Of a DNA stretch of 64,000 nt, positions 1 through 11,533 are shown piece after piece. The stretch comes from Mycteria americana. Lineage: Eukaryota > Chordata > Aves > Ciconiiformes > Ciconiidae. Location of the stretch: assembly GCF_035582795.1 (NCBI RefSeq), contig NW_027445626.1, positions 682,001 to 746,000 of the forward strand, written 5' to 3'. Position numbers and translations under genes: made by a program. The notes under the pieces are model-generated. The model was not told where the DNA came from. It worked only from the letters and a program-made list of their open reading frames with translations, and made no database searches. How positions within the stretch are numbered: the first letter of the stretch is position 1; each line of letters begins with the position of its first letter.

Positions 1-1270
1 CTTTGCAGAGCTGCTGCTCCTGGGCAGAGCTGTCTCTCTGCAGCTTTGCCACTTGCCATGAACTTCCTCTGTCCCAGGAGCCCGGCCCACCTGAGCAGCA
101 GAGGACCAGCCCAAGGCAGCACTTCCTCTGCCCCCTCTGGCCTCCCTCCAGGTGTCCCTGGGGCTCCAGGGGAACCTGCTGTGAAACAGGCTGAAGGAAC
201 CAGTGATGGTTCCTTCCCTCAACTGGGGAGAGGCACTTTTTTCCAGCAGTGTCATTTCTCCTATTGGGAAAAGAGTCAGGCATGAGAATCACCTTTTTTT
301 TTGTTCCATCATTAGGCAGGACACCTGGAAGGTGACAGGCAGGGATCTAATTTCTGCAAGCTGGGAAATGTCTTCAATTGAGTGAATTTAGGCATTTCAT
401 TCTGGGTTTGTAATTTCATTCTGGGTTTCTCATTACATTCTGGGTTTGTAGTCCTAGGAATAGAAAGACATTCAGCTGTCTTTTGTCCATGCCATGTCTC
501 TGCTCTGAAGCAAAGCCTTTGCACACATGGGGTCTTGGACACTTGGTAACAGGTTTCCTTAGGGCAAGTATGAGCTTGCCTGGTGCCACAGCTGGGGTGC
601 TTCAGCTCAAATGTGCAGCAATGCCCTCAGACAGGGGCACAGACAGGATGAGCTGGAGCTGTGACTGTGGGAGACAGAGCTGTGACATGGTGGCAAAGCT
701 CAGTACAGCTGGTATTCAAGGACAGCATCCTCCAAGCTCAGCAATAGTCCAGATCGCAACTCAAACTAAACTTGAAAGGCAATTCAAGGGCACTGTAATG
801 AGTGTTTACTACTTCAGGAACAGTTAAAGCAGAAACAAAGATACTGTGTGGCCACTGCTGAGTTTTGTAAGAGCAGGTGTAGATAACTGTGAGATTCTCT
901 GTTATCCTCTTTGCCTCAGTCTTCCCCAGCAAGGTCTCTCAGGCCTCTGTGACTCAGGGCAGGACTCTGGAGAAGATCAGCCAGAGGTGGATGTGGATCA
1001 AGTCAGGGGTTGCTTGAGCAAATGCAATCCTTTCCAGGACAGGAGGGGAGGCATCCCAGGGAGCTGAGAGGGCAAGCCAATCTCACAGTGAGGACACTCT
1101 CCGTCACCTTTATAAGGTCATGGAGACTGGGGGGACTCCCTGATGACTGGCAGCACCCAAACATTGCATGCACCTTTCCAAAATGCCCAGCAGAGGAGCA
1201 GTGAAACTCAAGGCTGTGCCCCAGAGTGTGTCCACTCAGATCCCATTTCTGGGTGTCTCAAAAAGAAGCT
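1..1270 (-). repeat. Inverted partial copy of the OR14-like upstream unit
   Basis: Read on the minus strand, this stretch matches the DNA upstream of both OR14-like genes. Positions 1-260 are the reverse complement of about 7,800-8,020 and of 43,700-43,890. Positions 480-560 match the reverse complement of about 42,480-42,540. Positions 830-1,100 match the reverse complement of about 6,310-6,600, including the same old CR1 piece. The copy runs off the left edge, so the promoter/5' exon part, and perhaps a third OR gene pointing left, would lie outside the window. No gene is seen inside it. Confidence 0.7.
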
Positions 1271-1737
1271 GACTGGTTTGACCCAGGGCAGCTTGTGTCT
1301 TGCCATCCTCTTTGCTTTCGGGAATGAAAGAACAGGCTGGCTGGACACAGGGAGAGCAGTGCTTGTCTTTTAACCTGGAAGTCAGTGAAGTTTTCAACAT
1401 CATCCCCCACAATATTCTTGTGCCCATGTTAGGGTATTATGGCCTGCATGGGTGCATAAGAGGAGGAGTAAATAACCAGATGGCTGGTGGGGCTCAGAGG
1501 GATGTGGTCAATGTGTGGTAGTCTGCCTGGAGGCACCTAGCTAGAAGGCTCCTGCGAGGGTCTGTCCTGCCACTTGCCCTATTTAACGTGGTTTTAATGA
1601 TCTGGAGGAGATGAGAGAGTTCTTTTTCATAGCACTTGTAGATGAAACGATATTGAGGAGAGGAGACAGTACACTGGAGGGCACGGCTGCCATCCCAAAG
1701 GGCATAGCCAGGCCAGAGGGATGGGCAAAAAGTAGAA
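950..1737 (+). mobile_element. Old CR1 LINE fragments, plus strand
   Basis: Broken pieces of CR1 ORF2 read in plus orientation. Near 970-1,060 the text resembles the segment just before the reverse-transcriptase core. Near 1,370-1,420 there is a decayed counterpart of the 'DFSKAFDTVSHNIL' motif, followed near 1,560-1,610 by a relic of the 'GSVLGPVLFN' motif. Many frame changes indicate an old copy. It is cut at 1,738 by a younger CR1 in the opposite orientation. Confidence 0.6.
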
Positions 1738-2680
1738 TCATAGAATGATAGCAACATAGAATCATTTAGGTTGGAAAAGACCTTTAAGATCATCAGGTCC
1801 AGGTGTTAACCTAGCACTGCCCAGTCCACCACTAAACCCTGTCCCTAACCACCACCTCTGCATGTCTTCTAAATACCTCCAGGGGTGGTGACTCAACCAC
1901 TTCCCTGGGCAGTCTGTTCCCATGCTTGACAACCCTTTTGGTGAAGAAATTTTTCCTAATGCCCAATCTAAACTTCCCCTGGTGCAACTTGAGGCCATTT
2001 CCTCTTGTCCTGTCACTTGTTACTTGGGAGAAGAGAATGAGACCCACTTCACTACAACCTCCTTTCAGGTAGCTGTAGAGAGCGAGAAGGTCTCCCCTCA
2101 GCCTCCTTTTCTCCAGACTAAGGAACCCCAGTTCCCTCAGCCGCTCGTCGTCACACTTGTGCTCCAGACCCTTCACCAGCTTCGTTGCTCTTTGGACACG
2201 CTCCAGCACCTCAATGTCTTTCTTGTAGTGAGGGGCCCAAAAGTGAACACAGTATTTGAGCTGCAGCCTTAACAGTGCCGATCACAAAATGATGATCACT
2301 TCCCTAGTCCTGCTGGCCACACTATTTCTGACACAAGCCAGGATGCTCTTGGCCTTCTTGGCTACCTGGGCACAGTGCCGCCTCATATTCAGCTGGCTAT
2401 CGACCAACGCCCCCAAGTCCTTCTCCACCAGGCATCTTTCCAGCCACCCTTCCCCAAGCCTGGAGCATTGCATGGGGTTGTTGTGAGCCAAGTGCAGGAC
2501 CCAGCACTTAGCGTTGTTGAACCTCATACAATTGGCCTCAGCCCATTGATAAAGCCTGCCCGGGTCCCTCTGCAGAGCCTTCCTACTCTCAAGCAGACCA
2601 ATGCTCTGGCCCAACTTCAATTCCCCTTGGATTATGGGGGCAACAGCGGGAGATTTGTCTGCTCATTCCCTCCATGGTCT
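1738..2680 (-). mobile_element. CR1 LINE 3' part, minus strand
   Basis: A CR1 copy on the minus strand, ending at about 1,738 with the 'atcatagaatgatag' type terminal sequence. Two long ORF2 pieces remain: 2,620-2,282 (RT thumb region with 'WAEANCMRFN' and 'EKDLGALVD') and 2,209-1,832 (C-terminal part with '[19 protein letters not shown]' and '[10 protein letters not shown]'). Relative to a full CR1 an internal stretch is missing near 2,625. The same CR1 insertion appears to be present at 39,653-39,980, so it predates the duplication of the unit. Confidence 0.88.
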
Positions 2681-3755
2681 CTTCAGTGATGGCTCTCACT
2701 GAGGACTGCTAACACCTTCAGAAACTTAGAGGTTTGCTGCTGACTTTTACTTCTCTAGAGGCCAGTTCATTCCACTTTTAGCATCTGCAGTTCAGGAACT
2801 TGGCACCACAGGGCTCATTCACATACAAAATGCCCTAAGAAGCCAACTCTCTGGGCATAATTTTCTTCATTCCCCAGGTCTTATGTGGTTAATTAGAGAG
2901 ATTTCAGAAGTGAAAAGATTTCAATAGTCAAAAACAATAAGAAAGGATTTCATTTTCTTCCCCTTTTCTTCATTTGTCTGCTTACGCGTTAAGGGCAATA
3001 GCAATCTCCAAATGGCATTGAAAGCAAACATATTCAAGACTGAAGTCAAGACCCTGTGTGTCAGACACTCTATGGGCAAACTTGTCCCTCCCTCCAACCC
3101 CACATGTCTCTCATCAGGCACCTGGGATTTACAGCACCTTTGTTCACATCTGAGCTTTCTCCACTACAGTCTGTAGCTGCATGTTTCAGCCCATTGGCAC
3201 CAGTTTCCACCTGCTTTGCTTGGGGAACGAGCTGCACCCAGACACAGAAGGATGTTTCTTAATTGCCAAAAGACAAAACCAAATGAAGGCATGGTGCAAT
3301 AATAAAATAAAATGCGCTCCTCTGCTGTCTATTAAGTGCACATTACTTCCCCTGAAGTCCACTCTCCACAGTGCATAGCCTTACACCAATAGAAAACACA
3401 TTTTTCTGTCAAGCACATATCCCAAGAACCCCTAAAGCACTCCCTGCTTCCGACTCTGTTTGTCCATATTCAGTCTTGGCTCACAGCAAGTCCCATGCTG
3501 AAGTCACAAGTTGCCTCAATTCACAGAGGGAAGCAAAGAGAAAAAGTGAATACTCTTGACTAGCCAAATCTGCATTAATCCCACCCTATCTGGGATACAG
3601 GAGCACGTCCTTTGTAGCCTCTGCAGTATCCACACCTACTCATTCCTCTCCCCCAGCACTGGACAGCTTGGGTGCAATTGTCCAGGCTTCCTTTTCTACT
3701 CAAGGCAGAGCAATCACTTGTCTCCACTGAGATGCTTTGGCCTACCCTGCTTCCC
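2625..3755 (+). repeat. Segmental duplication, copy 1 (no gene seen)
   Basis: This non-coding stretch is present again, in the same orientation, at 39,966-41,130. Long runs match with scattered substitutions, for example 3,056-3,290 against 40,410-40,640. No gene, exon or known element was recognised in it apart from CR1 sequence at its left edge. It belongs to the larger direct duplication that also carries the two OR14-like genes. Confidence 0.8.
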
Positions 3756-5254
3756 CTGCCCCCAACCTTTATCTCCTGTAACCCTGCTCCAGTGATAACT
3801 AGCACTGGTGGTCATAATGGATGCATCTGCGCATGATGGCTGCATCCGACTCAAAGTGAATTCAGGAGACAGATAAGAACACAATAGCCAAGGGCTACTG
3901 TGCAATGCACGCCCTGCAGAAACTAGAATCTGTGGTCGGTACGTAAATATGACTATGAGTAAATCATCTTACCCCATCAATAGTCTTTGTATGAGAACCC
4001 TTTGTGATTTTATATTCCTAGATAACATTAGTGTAGATACAAGCAATCGCTCACATATTTGTCTTTGTAACTTTTCAAAAATGATGGGATGTGACTTCAG
4101 TTATTCAGCTCCTGTTACGTCTTATCAACTGTTATGATCTAATTATACATTGAGTCAAGATTTATTGCCTACCTGCATTGGAATGCATCTTACATTGGTG
4201 AAGAAAATACTACAACACGATGACCTGTGTCAACTGCTAGAATGCATGTGAAACAATGGCCACAAACCTCTGATCACCACTCATCATGACACAGAAGAGA
4301 TACGCCATGTCTTGGAAAGAGTGAAGAAGGATGGGGAACACCATTGGTGGGAAACTCTTCTTGGATGGTCACCAACAGCAACGGGAGTTTTTAATCTCAT
4401 GCTTCACCCCATTGTGATTTTACTAACTAACACTGATGTGTCTACAGGATAAAACAAATAACCCAACTCCAACCACCCAAAACATACAAGCTAATACATA
4501 GAAAATAGCAATACTTCACTATCTAGTTACTCTGGGTCTGAAAGGCATAAATTATCAATATACTATTTATGGCACAGCGGCAAGAGGTGACCATACCACC
4601 ACGCTGTAGAGAATAAGATGAATTGACTATAGGCATGGGGTGCAGTGTGACGGTGTGTTACCCCCCCGGCCCCCCAACCTGACCTGTATCTCCTGTAACC
4701 CTGCTCAAATGATAACCAGGAGTGGCAGTCGTAATACATGCATGTGCTCACGATGGCTGCATCTGGCTCAAAGTGGATTCGGGAAACGGGTAACAACACA
4801 ATAGCCAGGGGTTATTGCGCAATGCGCCCACCTAACCACAGTAAAGAAACTAAAATCTGTGGTTGGTATGCAAATGTGACTATGAGTCAATCATCTTACC
4901 CCCATAAATAGTGAGCAGCCCAAGAGCCCTTGGAGCTCTCCTGCATGGCAGCGGGCTGCACACCAGGATCTCCCCTTGAGCCGGGACGCCTCTTAAGGTT
5001 AGTCCTCGACACTGAGAGATTCCTTGCTGCAACAGATACTTGGTTAGTGACGAATAGCATGCTAAATATTGCAATCTTAAATAAGCGATAGAAAGGATTG
5101 ATTGTGCATATATAATCCTTTAGACATGGATCATTAACCAAGTCTGACACTAAGACTGGAACTAGCCGCACCTAGACTCCTCTCTGAGAAGGAGTTTAGG
5201 AAGCAAGGGGGTCCTTTCTGAACCTCAGGACTCAACAGCAGGGTCTCCCTGACA
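3756..5254 (+). mobile_element. Endogenous retrovirus fossil with two LTR-like ends and an env tail
   Basis: Two direct copies of the same LTR-like sequence frame this element. One is at about 3,764-4,130. The other is fuller, at 4,646-5,254, begins TGTGA, ends TGACA and has a 'cataaatag' TATA-type box near 4,910. Between them, around 4,330-4,440, lies text resembling the membrane-spanning end of a retroviral envelope ('WWETLLGWSPTATG'). Gag and pol are not seen, so the element is clearly broken. The matching stretch of the second unit (around 41,130) lacks it, so insertion after the duplication is likely. Class uncertain (I or II). Confidence 0.65.
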
Positions 5255-7560
5255 GTTTCATCCTGGCCTCTATGCACTGTTTTATATCAATGAAGTACTT
5301 TTTTGCTTCTCTCTTACGAGTGAAGTGCATCACTCCATGCACAACAGCATCATACTCCTCTGGACAAAAAAAAGGGAATCTCAGGTGTCATGGCGTACCA
5401 ATACTTGCGTTCAGGGATCTGGTCAAAAAACCCATCTCCATTTCTGTTGAGTTTGCTCAAGTCACCCTTGAGTTGATTCCCATCCACCGCTGGTTGTCCT
5501 CCTCCACAGGAAGAGAACACAGGGGCCATCCCCTCAACACGGGGGGCATCCCCCATACGCATCCTGCCTGCCAGTCTCTCCAGCGGAGCCTGCGTTCCTC
5601 CATTGCAGAACCCCATATGAGCAAGCAGTCCCACCACATCTCATTTAATCCAAAACCGTCACAATTGTGTGACAAGCCATGGGGCTCCAGATCCTCCTGC
5701 CTGTGATCCACCTTCTCCTGCCTATGTACATTTGGACCGCAGCAGCTCAGCTCTGGCACCAGGGTGGAGTGCAGACTTCTAACAGGGAAACCTGAGCAGT
5801 GACCCTGACCAGAAGACCATTGTCCATTGAGCTGTGCGGCACTGCACGTACAGCCTGGCCTTCACGCCTGTGCTGTGCAGAACAGAGCCCTTGGCCGCAG
5901 GACAACTTCAGCAACTCATTGTCTCACAGGAGCCTGCAGGCAGCTCCCACTCAGTACTGGCCCTTACGCCTCCTGCGTGGCCTTGCCTGTAGCTAACAAG
6001 GCAGCAAGAATTTCTCATGAGAACATCAGTTCTGTTAGACTGTAGAGATGATGAGAAGAGTTCTTTTTTGGTAAGAAATTCCTACAGCAGCTTGAATGAT
6101 CCAAACAGGGGAATGTCTTCTATGGGTGGGGTCCACATGGCATGTTGCGGGTGGGTCAGAGGCCTGTTCAATGCTACACCACCTGGGGTCCCACCATCTA
6201 AAAGGGACCTGAGATTATCTGCATGATTCTCTCTTTATAGTGTTAGTGCTGATGAACAGCATTTTAAATGATATCTCACAGAGTCTGAGTGCCTTTCTTA
6301 CTCCAATTATAATGAACCAGTGGTGAAAAACATTCTCTCAGCACCTTTGGATGCAGCCCCTCCAGTGCCATGGAGTGGTAAGGGTGGAGTTTGCTCAAGT
6401 AACCCCTGGCTTGATCCCCATCCACTGCTGGTTGTTCTCCTCCAGAGTTCTGCCTCAAAGCAGAAAGGCCTGGGAGACCTCGCTGGTGGGAACTGAGGCA
6501 AAGAGGACGTAGAGTAGCTCACATCTATCTACACCTACTCTTACTAAATGTAGCAGTGGTCTCACAGTATTTCTGACTCTTCTTTAGCTGTTCCTGAGGT
6601 AGCAACAGCTCATCTTAATGCCCTTGAATGCCGTTTTGAGTTTCAACTAAGTTTTGATAGGAAGCATGTCTGTGCTTGGATTATGCTGTCCTTGAAGACA
6701 AGATGTATGCAGGCACACTGTTAAAATCATTGGTCTGTTCCTTGATGGAATCCTCAAGGGAGTGAGTAAAGACCCCAGTGTGGGGTGCTTTGTGTTCAGG
6801 CAATGCATGCAGCTGTTGTGCCAGAGAAAAGACAGACCTTGCTTCTCCGATGGCATCTGATGACCGATGCCTCTGACTGATGGCAACAGTCCCTGGCACA
6901 CAGGCATCAATCGCACTCCCTGCAATGCCGTCAAGGCTGTCTGTCGTGCACCCGCCCTGAGTGGGAATTGCTTTCCTGCAGGTCCTGTGCTGTCCCTGCC
7001 AGCCCTGGCATCTCAGGGAGCTCTGTGGGCCTGGATTGGAACATTAAAGTGAGTAGATACCCTGAATTCTGAAAGGCAATGTGGGGATGAACATGAGGCA
7101 ACTGCCAATCCAGTGAGTGGAGACCTAGTAAATCCAACAGATGGAGAAGAAGGAAGAGTGAGACTGGGCTCTCATATGGCATATGACTTCATTCCATCAT
7201 ATGGATATAGGCCACCCTGAACATAATGAGTGGGGACAGGTTCAGTTGCCCTTAATTTGGGCATCAGCTGTCATTTCAGTTGGCCACAGGAAACTCCCAA
7301 GGGCCTCCAAGAAGATGCCCCCAGGTGGTGTCCTGTCTCTACATCTGCCTGCACCTATCTTCGATCTGTCTCTATTACCTGCACATATCTTTGACCACCT
7401 CTGGCCCCTCAAATGTCACCAGACAATTGCATCTGAACAGCTCACTCCTGGCCTCCATCACCATTAATTTCCATGGGAGCTGAGAGAAGGAGCTCACATG
7501 CAGGTGTCTATTGAATGACCACCTGAAGAGAGGCAAGAGGCATCCCACCTCCTGTGGGTT
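5255..7560. other. Gene-free stretch with old CR1 pieces
   Basis: No gene is recognised. Two copies of one old CR1 segment, minus orientation, lie at about 5,440-5,760 and 6,300-6,520. Both contain the counterpart of 'EDNQRWMGINSRVT', the region before the RT core, and related copies sit at 950-1,060 (inverted) and 41,460-41,570. The rest (5,800-6,290 and 6,600-7,560) is unique-looking or shared only with the second unit around 41,580-43,450. Confidence 0.5.
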
Positions 7561-7689
7561 GGTGGTGTGCAGGGCAGGGAGCTGAGTCCCCTTCCAGCCC
7601 CAGGACTACAAACCAAGGAGAGGATGCCTTGACTGACTCAGCTGAATCCCTTCCCTCAGCAGGGCAAAAAGAGATTCCTGCCTGTGTCT

Positions 7690-8150
7690 GTCTGGCTGTC
7701 CTGTCTAATGATGGGCCAACAAAAGTTGATATTTCGACCCAACTCTGTCTCTGAGCAGAGAAATGCCACTGCTGGAACGAAGTGTCTCACCCCAGCTGAG
7801 AGAGGGAACATCAGTGATTCCTTCAGCTTGTTCCACAGTAGGTTCCCCTGGAGCCCCAGCCACAAATCAAGGGAACCCGGAGGGGGCAGACAAATTGCTA
7901 CCTTGGGCTGGTCCTCTGCTGCTGAGCTGGGCCGGGCTCCTGGGACAGAGGGAGCTCATGGCAAGTGGGCAGAGCTGCAGAGAGACAGCTCTGCCCAGGA
8001 GCAGCAGCTCTGCAAAGCACAGCAGGGCTGAGGGCACAGCCTGCAGGCACCGAGGGGAGAGGAGCAGGGCAGAGAGAGCTTAAAGGCAGTCTGGGCTGTG
8101 AGGAAAGTTGAGAGCTCGCTGGGGGAGAAATCTTCACAGCCCTCTACATG
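7690..8150 (+). promoter_or_regulatory. Conserved promoter and 5' non-coding exon of the first OR gene
   Basis: This block is strongly conserved between the two OR14-like units (7,690-8,150 and 43,610-44,036). It carries a TTAAA box at 8,080-8,084 in a conserved setting and ends at a consensus splice donor, gtaagt, starting at 8,151. The spacing from box to donor is 66 nt in both copies. The simplest reading is a promoter plus a short 5' exon spliced over about 2.4 kb to the OR coding exon. Here the exon ends in ATG (8,148-8,150), which the second copy lacks. Function is inferred from conservation only. Confidence 0.5.
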
Positions 8151-10510
8151 GTAAGTACCTGCATGACAGGGAATGTATCTGCAGTTTGTGGAAGGATCTC
8201 CAAAAGCTGGCACATCCCACAGTCAGGAGGACTTCCACAGTTCGTCTAGCGTAGAGGAGGACATGCTGCAGAGCAGGGCTTCCCTGCTGCACCATCAGAG
8301 GGACAGGGCATCTCAGCTGCCTTCTACCAGGGACAGCTGCAGGGCTGTGAATGTGTGTGTGTGCAGCCAAGGGTGCCCAGGGCTGTCCTTCAGCGTCCCT
8401 GTGCCCCAGGGGGCTGTGTGCCCAGGCAGGGACTCTGCCGCCTGCCAGGGTCAGCACTCAGCCTGCCCGGGGAGCTCCCTATAGCACTGCAGAAAGAAGC
8501 TGTGGGTGGAAGGAACAATTTCTGGCAGGGCAGGGTCTTTCTGCTGCATCACTCAGGGCTGCTCACAGCTCCAGATCACCACTAGGAAACTTCCAAGGGG
8601 GTGTTTCAAGAGGAAGGTCAAGGCAGTTTACAAGAAAGAGATTTCCTGAGTCTGTGTTTTCAGTTTCCTACTTGGAGGGCAGGGAACAGGAGCAGGGCTG
8701 GGGGTGGGGGAGGGAAAGAGAAATAGAAAAGGACCTGTCAAGCTTGGACAAGTCATTGCGACTTCTGAGCTGTAAATTTGAGGGGTCAGCAGGTCTGCTA
8801 ATAGCCTCCTAAACTGCCTTCAGCCACTCCTCTACCTATGGACAGCACCAACATCACGTTTGCTGGACCCATCAGGGCTGTTCTCACCCGCCCTTTTGAA
8901 CCTCCAAACAGGAACACGTGCCCAGGCAGTGCCCTGCAAACAGGCAGGTTTCTGTAGGCCGAGGTGAGTGCACAGAGTTTGGGATGGGGTCTGTGAGTGC
9001 TGACAGGGAAAAGACATGGCCCAGGGAATCACTTCCTAGGAGGAAAATCTCCAGGCAGCAGGGTTACGATCAGGGAAGGAGAGGAAACTTAAAACAGATA
9101 TGCTGTGGGAAGGAGAATTCAGAAAACTCTGTAACATCCCCTCCATCACAGACCCCTTCCTCTGAGCAAGCCCCCTTGCCTCCTCTCCCACCCAGCAAAG
9201 CCTGTGCCCTCAGGGCTGTGGGGTCCAAGGCATGAACCACCTCCTCTGCAGCCACAGCTCCAGCAGAGCCGTGCTGCAGCTCTCCAGCCACATGCCCACT
9301 TCCCTCTGCAGAGCACAGGGGCTGACACCAACTGCCTGGCAATGCTGGTGTCTGGGAGGTGGCGTGCACAGCTGGGTAAGGGCAACGCTGTCCTGAGTGC
9401 CCGGCTGCCTCTCCCCTCGCCTCTCTCAGCCAGACCCTCACTGTATTTTTCCTTGTTTCTCCACTTGTCTGTGTTATTGCTGTTGTTATCCTGTTCTTGC
9501 TGTCAGGCTCTCTGGGGATGGGAGTTTCAGCTGCAGAGTCACACACTGATCTTGTGGGTCCTTTTGTGCAGGTGTGTCCATGGGAACAAGTGTCCCAGCT
9601 TTCCTCTCATCTGTGAGGCTGTGGGCAATGCAGCCTGTGGGGCTGGGGAATGAGCTGGTTTTCCCTTAGTGACATACCATCATGAAAAAACTTACGTATC
9701 TCCTTTTGCTATCTTTCCATGCTGTGAGCTGCCCTCCAGAATGCAAATCTGTTCCATAACATCTTTGTGTAGCATCTGAAAGCCCCATCTATAAGCACAG
9801 TGCTGCTATGACCAAGGAAATGCTGTTGGGTTGGTCAAATGAGCCGTGTGTGTCCTTGGCTAGAAGTGGGTTGCTGAGATGTTGAGAAAGGGTGAGACAT
9901 TTAGCAGTCTGCAGTGGATCCCTCTGCTCTCAGCAGTGTCTGCTGGCTTTTCACGCAAACAGAGCACTGTGATCGCCCTCAGTCTCAGAAAGGTGCAAGC
10001 CCAAGGCATCTCGGTCTGAAGGACAGACCAGGTCCCCTCAACTGCTCTAATCCAATGGCAATCCTCTTGCCTTGCAGGATTCACTCAGATCTCCCTGAGG
10101 GCAACAGAAATACTAGGACATCCCAGTACAATCCTCAAATCAGATGGGGGGAATAATATAAAAATTTCCTCCAAATTAAAAAAAAAAACAAACAACACAA
10201 CAAATTTCAGTCTGCTTTCTGCAATCTTCTTTCCTTAGCACTGGGATTCAGATGCTGCAAGCCCTTCTGTTATGGGTGGATTCATCTGACCAAGTTGAAC
10301 ACCAGGACTGGCCGCTGCTTCCACCATTCCCATGAACTCACTGCTGCAGAGCAGGGCTGACACCTCAGCAGCCAGTGCGTGGAGGCCCAGCTCCTCATGG
10401 CACATTCAACCAGCACCAAACCAGAGCTTCAGCCATGGAGCTGAAGGAAGGTGTCCTAGGAAAGGGAAATAGAGGGGTGAGGTCTGTAGCAAGGGGAGGG
10501 TCTTCAGGAA
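8151..10510 (+). other. Presumed intron between 5' exon and coding exon of the first OR
   Basis: No separate gene is seen. Much of it (about 8,170-9,660) is shared with 44,040-45,190 in the second unit, as expected if it is the intron of a duplicated OR gene. The distal part (9,660-10,510) diverges more. Short A-runs occur near 10,180. Confidence 0.45.
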
Positions 10511-11533
10511 ATGGCTTTGGTTTTGCTCAGAAAAGTCTCCCCTAACTTGTCAATGACTTTTCCTCTTTGCACGGGTCCCCATGCCTGGAGGCAGCAAACG
10601 TCCAATGGCAGCTCTATCACCGAGTTCCTCCTCCTGGCATTCATGGACACACGGGAGCTGCAGCTCTTGCACTTCTGGCTCTTCCTGGGCATCTACCTGG
10701 CTGCCCTCCTGGGCAACGGACTCATCATCACTGCTGTAGTCTGCAACCATCACCTCCACACACCCATGTACTTCTTCCTCCTCAACCTCTCTCTCCTCGA
10801 CCTGGCCTCCATTTCCACCACTGTCCCCAAAGCCATGGCCAATTCCCTGTGGGACAGCAAGGCCATCTCCTACCTGGGATGTGCTGCACAGGTCTTTCTG
10901 TTTATCTTTTTCATGTCAGCAGAGTTTTCTCTCCTCACCATCATGTCCTATGACCGCTACGTTGCCATTTGCAAACCCCTGCACTATGGGACCATCCTGG
11001 GCAGTAGAGCTTGTGTCCACATGGCAGCAGCTGCCTGGGGCAGTGGTTTCGTATATGCTCTACTCCACACTGGCAATACATTTTCAATACCACTTTGCCA
11101 AGGCAATGCCCTGGACCAGTTCTTCTGTGAAATCCCCCAGATCCTCAAGCTCTCCTGCTCAGATGCTTACCTCCGGGAAGTGTGGGTTATTGTGGTTAGT
11201 GTCTTTGTGGTATTTGTGTGTTTTGTTTTCATTGTGCTGTCCTATGTGCAGATCTTCAGGGCAGTGCTGAAGATCCCCTCTGAGCAGGGACGACACAAAG
11301 CCTGTTCCACATGCCTCCCACACCTGGCCGTGGTCTCTTTGTTTATTAGCACTGTCATGGTTGCCTACCTGAAGCCCCCCTCCATCTCCTCCCCATTGCT
11401 GGATATGGTGGTGGCAGTTCTGTACTCAGTGGTGCCTCCAGCTGTGAACCCCCTCATCTACAGCATGAGGAACCAGGAGCTTAAAGACACATTGAAGAAG
11501 CTGATTCAATCAGCTCTTTCTCAGCAGCAATAG
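10511..11533 (+). CDS. OR14-like olfactory receptor (first copy, altered start)
   Basis: A seven-transmembrane class A GPCR expected to bind odorants in the cilia of olfactory neurons and signal through Golf. OR hallmarks are present in order: 'GNGLIITAVV' in TM1, PMYFFLLNLSLLDL in TM2, SYDRYVAIC after TM3, 'KACSTCLPHLAVV' in TM6 and 'NPLIYS' in TM7. The family resembles OR14, the group expanded in birds. The open frame runs from 10,511 and gives 340 residues, about 20-30 longer than usual. At the normal start (10,598-10,600) the codon is ACG instead of ATG, and the acceptor seen upstream in the second copy is also changed. Translation may begin at 10,511 or 10,553, or an ATG may come from the 5' exon (see findings). 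The body of the receptor is intact. Confidence 0.85.
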   Translation: MALVLLRKVSPNLSMTFPLCTGPHAWRQQTSNGSSITEFLLLAFMDTRELQLLHFWLFLGIYLAALLGNGLIITAVVCNHHLHTPMYFFLLNLSLLDLASISTTVPKAMANSLWDSKAISYLGCAAQVFLFIFFMSAEFSLLTIMSYDRYVAICKPLHYGTILGSRACVHMAAAAWGSGFVYALLHTGNTFSIPLCQGNALDQFFCEIPQILKLSCSDAYLREVWVIVVSVFVVFVCFVFIVLSYVQIFRAVLKIPSEQGRHKACSTCLPHLAVVSLFISTVMVAYLKPPSISSPLLDMVVAVLYSVVPPAVNPLIYSMRNQELKDTLKKLIQSALSQQQ

